A DNA stretch of 9,567 nt from Phycisphaerae bacterium. Its GTDB lineage: Bacteria > Planctomycetota > Phycisphaerae > Sedimentisphaerales > SM23-30. The stretch is taken from assembly GCA_021736565.1 (NCBI GenBank), contig JAIPFO010000119.1:1-9567 (forward strand), written 5' to 3'. The notes beneath the pieces were generated by a model. It searched no databases. It was given only the letters and a program-made list of their open reading frames with translations, and was not told the DNA's origin. Position numbers and translations under genes: made by a program. Of this stretch, positions 6,853 through 9,567 are shown in pieces. Position 1 is the stretch's first letter; each line of letters begins with the position of its first letter.

Positions 6853-8640
6853 CTATTCACGCAACGTCACGAATGGCAGGTTAAGGGTGAACCTCGACCC
6901 TTCCCCGGGAGTACTGACCACCCCGACGGTGCCATGATGTACCTGGACAATGTGCTTGACGATCGCCAAGCCCAGCCCCGTACCGCCCAGTTTGCGGCTG
7001 CGCGCTTTATCGACCACATAAAACCGTTCGAAGATTTGCGATTGATCTCGCTCGGAAATCCCACAACCCTGATCGGAGACCGAAATAGACACCCCCCCCT
7101 CCTCCTTACCGGCAACAACCGTTACGCACTGCCCGGCGGATGAATATTTTATCGCGTTACCGATCAGGTTCACCACCGCCTGCTCCAGCAGGTCAGAATT
7201 AATGACCGCCTGAAGACTCCTGTCGCAATCAAGATCGACTCTCACCGATTTTCTCTCCGCCTCCAGTTGCGTCAACTCAATAGCACTTCTCAGTACCGGC
7301 TCAACCCTCTTCATTTGAAAGGCCAGGGCACTTGCATTACTGCCCTGCTCCAATCGCGAAAGACTGAGCAGGTCTTCGATAATCGCGTTTAAGCGATCCG
7401 TCTGACGGGCAATGATCTCCAAAAAACGTCCCGTCTGCTCCGGATCGTCACTAAAACTCTCCTGAAGCGTCTCTACAAATCCCTTGATCGAGGTAATGGG
7501 CGTTTTAAGCTCATGGGAAACATTCGCCACAAAATCACGACGCATATTTTCCAACTTCCGCAACCGCGTGATATCGTCAAGCACCACGACCGCACCTCGC
7601 CGATGCGACGGCCCGTCAAATATCGCCCCACCCTGAAGGCGAATGATCCGTGACCCTTCATCCATGACCATTTCCGCTTCGGTCCCCGTATCACTGAGCA
7701 GTGTAGTTTCAACGAAACGCTGAAGGTCCTGATTCGCAGTGATTTCAAAGATCTTCCGGCCTTGAACATTTCTGAGATTAACGTTAAACATCGCTGCCGC
7801 GGCCTTGTTAATACTGACGATCCCACCCTGTTTGTCGACCGCCAGCACCCCTTCGGCCATGCTGGTAAAAACCGCCTCCAACTCATTTCGCCCTCGCGTC
7901 ACCGTTTCGATCCGATCATCTAATTGCTGCGCCATACTGTTCAGCGTCTCTGCCAAAGCCGCCAGCTCGGCGGTATCTGGCACATCCATCCGCAATCGTA
8001 GATCCCCCACCGAAAAACGCCGGGCCAGCTGGGTCATACGTTCAACCGGCTTCGTGATCCGCCGAGAGATCATCAGGCTGATAACGGCAACAAAAACACT
8101 GACCACCAGGGCACCAAAAAGGATCTTCTTATAAAAAACGTCCAGCTCCTGATAGATCGGCGTCAGGGGAACCGCCACGCGAAGAACCGCGACCTCCTGC
8201 CCCCCTTGAACGATCGGGATCGCGTAATAAACCAGCTGCTTTTGCAACGTTTCACTATACCGATAGCTGATCCCCCGACCCGACTTGAACGCGTCAATAA
8301 TTTCAACCCGATCGGCATGATTGCTCATCTTTTCCGGCGATTCATTCGAATCCGCCACCACCTCCCCTGACCGCAAAATCACCGTGATCCGTGTATGCCC
8401 ACGACGCTCCATATCCTTGCACATCCGGTCTAATTGCCCATAATCCCCCGAGAGAAAGCAAGGTTTGATCGTTTCCTCGATCAGAAAAACACGCGCCCCA
8501 AGATCCTCTTGGATCTGACCCAGGTAAAAAACACGAAACGACCGGCTACTGTATGCCGATACGGCAAACAACGCCGATAAAACCACCAACAGGTAGGTGG
8601 GGTACAATCGCCAGAGTAAACGTTTATGCGACATAATCAC
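6853..8640 (-). CDS. phoR: PhoR-type membrane sensor histidine kinase
   Basis: A 595-residue sensor kinase that should autophosphorylate on H376 and pass the phosphate to the adjacent response regulator. Domains in order: transmembrane helix 1 (about 13-31), an extracytoplasmic sensor region (32-170), helix 2 (171-192), HAMP (about 193-245), PAS (about 252-360), HisKA with NVSHELKTP (373-381), and the ATP-binding domain. The last has the N box (N491, N495), G1 DQGCGI (523-528), the F box (537-540) and G2 GGTGLGL (552-558). All catalytic motifs are intact. The start is GTG at 8640: AAGGA, inside the last codons of the regulator gene, lies seven bases before it. An ATG two codons further in is the alternative. 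Only three bases separate the two genes, a clear two-gene operon. The layout matches the PhoR family with a large external sensor. The phosphate role is inferred, since no pst or phoU gene is present here. Confidence 0.9.
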   Translation of the reverse strand: MIMSHKRLLWRLYPTYLLVVLSALFAVSAYSSRSFRVFYLGQIQEDLGARVFLIEETIKPCFLSGDYGQLDRMCKDMERRGHTRITVILRSGEVVADSNESPEKMSNHADRVEIIDAFKSGRGISYRYSETLQKQLVYYAIPIVQGGQEVAVLRVAVPLTPIYQELDVFYKKILFGALVVSVFVAVISLMISRRITKPVERMTQLARRFSVGDLRLRMDVPDTAELAALAETLNSMAQQLDDRIETVTRGRNELEAVFTSMAEGVLAVDKQGGIVSINKAAAAMFNVNLRNVQGRKIFEITANQDLQRFVETTLLSDTGTEAEMVMDEGSRIIRLQGGAIFDGPSHRRGAVVVLDDITRLRKLENMRRDFVANVSHELKTPITSIKGFVETLQESFSDDPEQTGRFLEIIARQTDRLNAIIEDLLSLSRLEQGSNASALAFQMKRVEPVLRSAIELTQLEAERKSVRVDLDCDRSLQAVINSDLLEQAVVNLIGNAIKYSSAGQCVTVVAGKEEGGVSISVSDQGCGISERDQSQIFERFYVVDKARSRKLGGTGLGLAIVKHIVQVHHGTVGVVSTPGEGSRFTLNLPFVTLRE

Positions 8641-8654
8641 CCATCAATCCTTGA
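8638..8654 (-). promoter_or_regulatory. Ribosome-binding site of the kinase gene, inside the end of phoB
   Basis: Reading leftward, AAGGA (8654-8650) is followed by seven bases and then GTG (8640-8638). It overlaps the last sense codons of the regulator (FKD, then TGA). The spacing favours GTG over the ATG at 8634 and suggests translational coupling. Confidence 0.6.
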
Positions 8655-9333
8655 AACGGTATCCTACCCCACGAACCGTTTCGATGTAGCTGCCGCAAAC
8701 GCCCAGCTTCTTGCGAAGGGATACGATTTGAACATCCACTGACCGGTCCGTTACAATATATTCTTCCCCACGGATCGCGTCAACGATTTGATAACGTGTA
8801 AACACACGGCCAGGCCGACGCGCCAGGGCATAAAGCGTCTTAAACTCCGTATAGGTCAGCTGAATCGATTCACCACTGACCAGAACCTCATGACGACTCG
8901 GAATGATCACCAGCTCGCCAATACGAATCCCCCCCTCTTCCTCCCCATTGGCCGAGGACCCCAACCGCCGAAGACTCGCCCGAATACGGGCCAGCAATAC
9001 CCGCGGACTAAAGGGCTTGGTCAGATAATCATCCGCGCCCAGCTCCAGACCCGTGACAATATCCGATTCCTCACCACGGGCCGTCAGCATGATAATTGAT
9101 ATCCCCGCCGTACGCGGGTCCGCCTTAAGCTTCCGGCAGATATCCAAACCATTGATCCCCGGAAGCATAAGGTCCAAAACGATCAGGTCCGGCAGGTTAC
9201 TCTTAACGATCGCCAATGCGTCCTCGCCCGTTGATGCACATATCACCTGAAATCGCTCCCGCGCCAGGTTATACCGCACCAGCTCAAGGATGTCTTCTTC
9301 GTCATCAACGATTAAAATTGTTTCGTTAGACAT
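8644..9333 (-). CDS. phoB: PhoB-type response regulator (OmpR/PhoB family)
   Basis: A 229-residue DNA-binding response regulator. The receiver domain (about 4-118) has the acidic pair D10 and D11, the phosphoacceptor D54 (VLDLMLPG), T84 and K106 (TKPFS), so phosphotransfer should work. After a short linker comes a winged-helix output domain (about 133-227), with the recognition-helix region around TDRSVDVQIVSLRKKLG and the closing ETVRGVGYRFKD typical of the PhoB/OmpR group. It presumably controls genes in response to the kinase encoded just downstream. The ATG at 9333 is directly preceded by GAGAGAAAG, a modest ribosome-binding site, and the receiver begins at once (ETILIVDDE), which supports the start. 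The regulon, classically phosphate starvation, is inferred from pairing with a PhoR-like kinase. I could not recognise a Pho box upstream. A paralogous OmpR-family regulator with another signal remains possible. Confidence 0.92.
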   Translation of the reverse strand: MSNETILIVDDEEDILELVRYNLARERFQVICASTGEDALAIVKSNLPDLIVLDLMLPGINGLDICRKLKADPRTAGISIIMLTARGEESDIVTGLELGADDYLTKPFSPRVLLARIRASLRRLGSSANGEEEGGIRIGELVIIPSRHEVLVSGESIQLTYTEFKTLYALARRPGRVFTRYQIVDAIRGEEYIVTDRSVDVQIVSLRKKLGVCGSYIETVRGVGYRFKD

Positions 9334-9370
9334 CTTTCTCTCGCAAATAATTCAGTCAAATGGACTCCTG

Positions 9371-9396
9371 AAACAAAAGCCTGTCCGCGGAAGGCT
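9371..9396 (-). terminator. Candidate intrinsic terminator or attenuator between tRNA-Thr and phoB
   Basis: Reading leftward, AGCCT (9396-9392) pairs with AGGCT (9382-9378). The intervening palindrome TCCGCGGA (9391-9384) extends the stem by two pairs around a CGCG tetraloop, with one bulged base at 9383. The stem is followed by TTTTGTTT (9378-9371). This suits a terminator for the tRNA transcript. It lies only 38 bases before the phoB start, which leaves little room for a separate phoB promoter, so it could instead be a leaky or regulated stop. The stem is short, so confidence is moderate. Confidence 0.45.
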
Positions 9397-9434
9397 CGCA
9401 TCAGCCCCAAAGTCGAAAAAAGGGGGAAAAAAAA

Positions 9435-9458
9435 CCAACGCCAAAGCCAAAGCCAACG
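9435..9458. repeat. Four-unit hexamer repeat ending in the tRNA acceptor stem
   Basis: On the + strand these 24 bases read CCAACG, CCAAAG, CCAAAG, CCAACG with no interruption. The last unit is the 3' strand of the tRNA acceptor stem, so the sequence just past the tRNA 3' end repeats part of it. Eight A residues (9427-9434) follow on the + strand, which is a T8 run in the tRNA's direction. Confidence 0.7.
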
Positions 9459-9523
9459 GTGGGAGTCGAACCCACAACCTTAGCTTTACGAAAGCTACGC
9501 TCTGCCAATTGAGCTACGTCGGC
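9451..9523 (-). tRNA. tRNA-Thr (anticodon CGT)
   Basis: The complement of 9451-9523 folds as a complete cloverleaf. The acceptor stem is GCCGACG/CGTTGGC with one G-T pair. The D arm is GCTC/GAGC with loop AATTGGCA. The anticodon arm is TAGCT/AGCTA around the loop TTCGTAA. The variable loop is AGGTT, and the T arm is GTGGG/CCCAC with loop TTCGACT. The anticodon CGT (9488-9490 on the + strand as acg) reads the threonine codon ACG. The discriminator base is T, and CCA is not encoded, so it must be added after transcription. The gene lies upstream of phoB in the same direction. The 44 bases of window beyond its 5' end show no clear promoter. Confidence 0.95.
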
Positions 9524-9567
9524 ACCAATACAACCGACACCCATAAGCAGGCACGGCAGTGATTGGC

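Noticed and set aside
9290..9562. A 90-codon rightward frame across the phoB start and the tRNA
   Set aside because: It reads through the antisense of a complete tRNA and of the phoB N-terminus, so it is a by-product of those sequences.

Overview
The window comes from a bacterial chromosome of moderate GC content. It carries seven confident genes and one probable small gene. The likely source is a Planctomycetota or related PVC-type bacterium. That is inferred from the gene mix (a secreted formylglycine sulfatase, a membrane-fused spermidine-synthase-like protein, an AddA-type recombination helicase) and from the weak Shine-Dalgarno sequences at several starts. No single marker here proves the phylum.

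Layout. Positions 1-1977 (+) are the C-terminal half of an AddA helicase-nuclease that is cut by the window edge. Facing it is a short-chain dehydrogenase/reductase (2122-2865, -). An AT-rich 267 bp divergent spacer separates this from a polytopic membrane protein fused to a spermidine-synthase-like domain (3133-5214, +). A 62-codon single-helix ORF follows two bases later and runs into the 3' end of a convergent sulfatase gene (5341-6792, -). The rest is on the minus strand. In transcription order it is a tRNA-Thr(CGT) (9451-9523), a possible tRNA terminator hairpin, a PhoB-type response regulator (8644-9333), a PhoR-type sensor kinase (6853-8640) and then the sulfatase, 60 bp downstream of the kinase.

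How the genes work together. Only the two-component pair forms an obvious functional unit. The kinase start lies three bases past the regulator stop, and its ribosome-binding site sits inside the end of the regulator gene. The sulfatase is in the same direction, has no visible terminator before it, and could be read through from that operon. It has its own ribosome-binding site, and parts of it are AT-richer than its neighbours. AddA, the reductase and the fused membrane enzyme look like independent units.

I found no CRISPR array, transposase, prophage gene or recognisable defence cassette. Most of the window is ordinary housekeeping content. The points worth checking are the small membrane ORF, a possible 11-codon leader ORF before the reductase, the hexamer repeat abutting the tRNA 3' end, the hairpin between tRNA and phoB, and the sulfatase/phoBR linkage. 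None of these amounts to a demonstrated new system.
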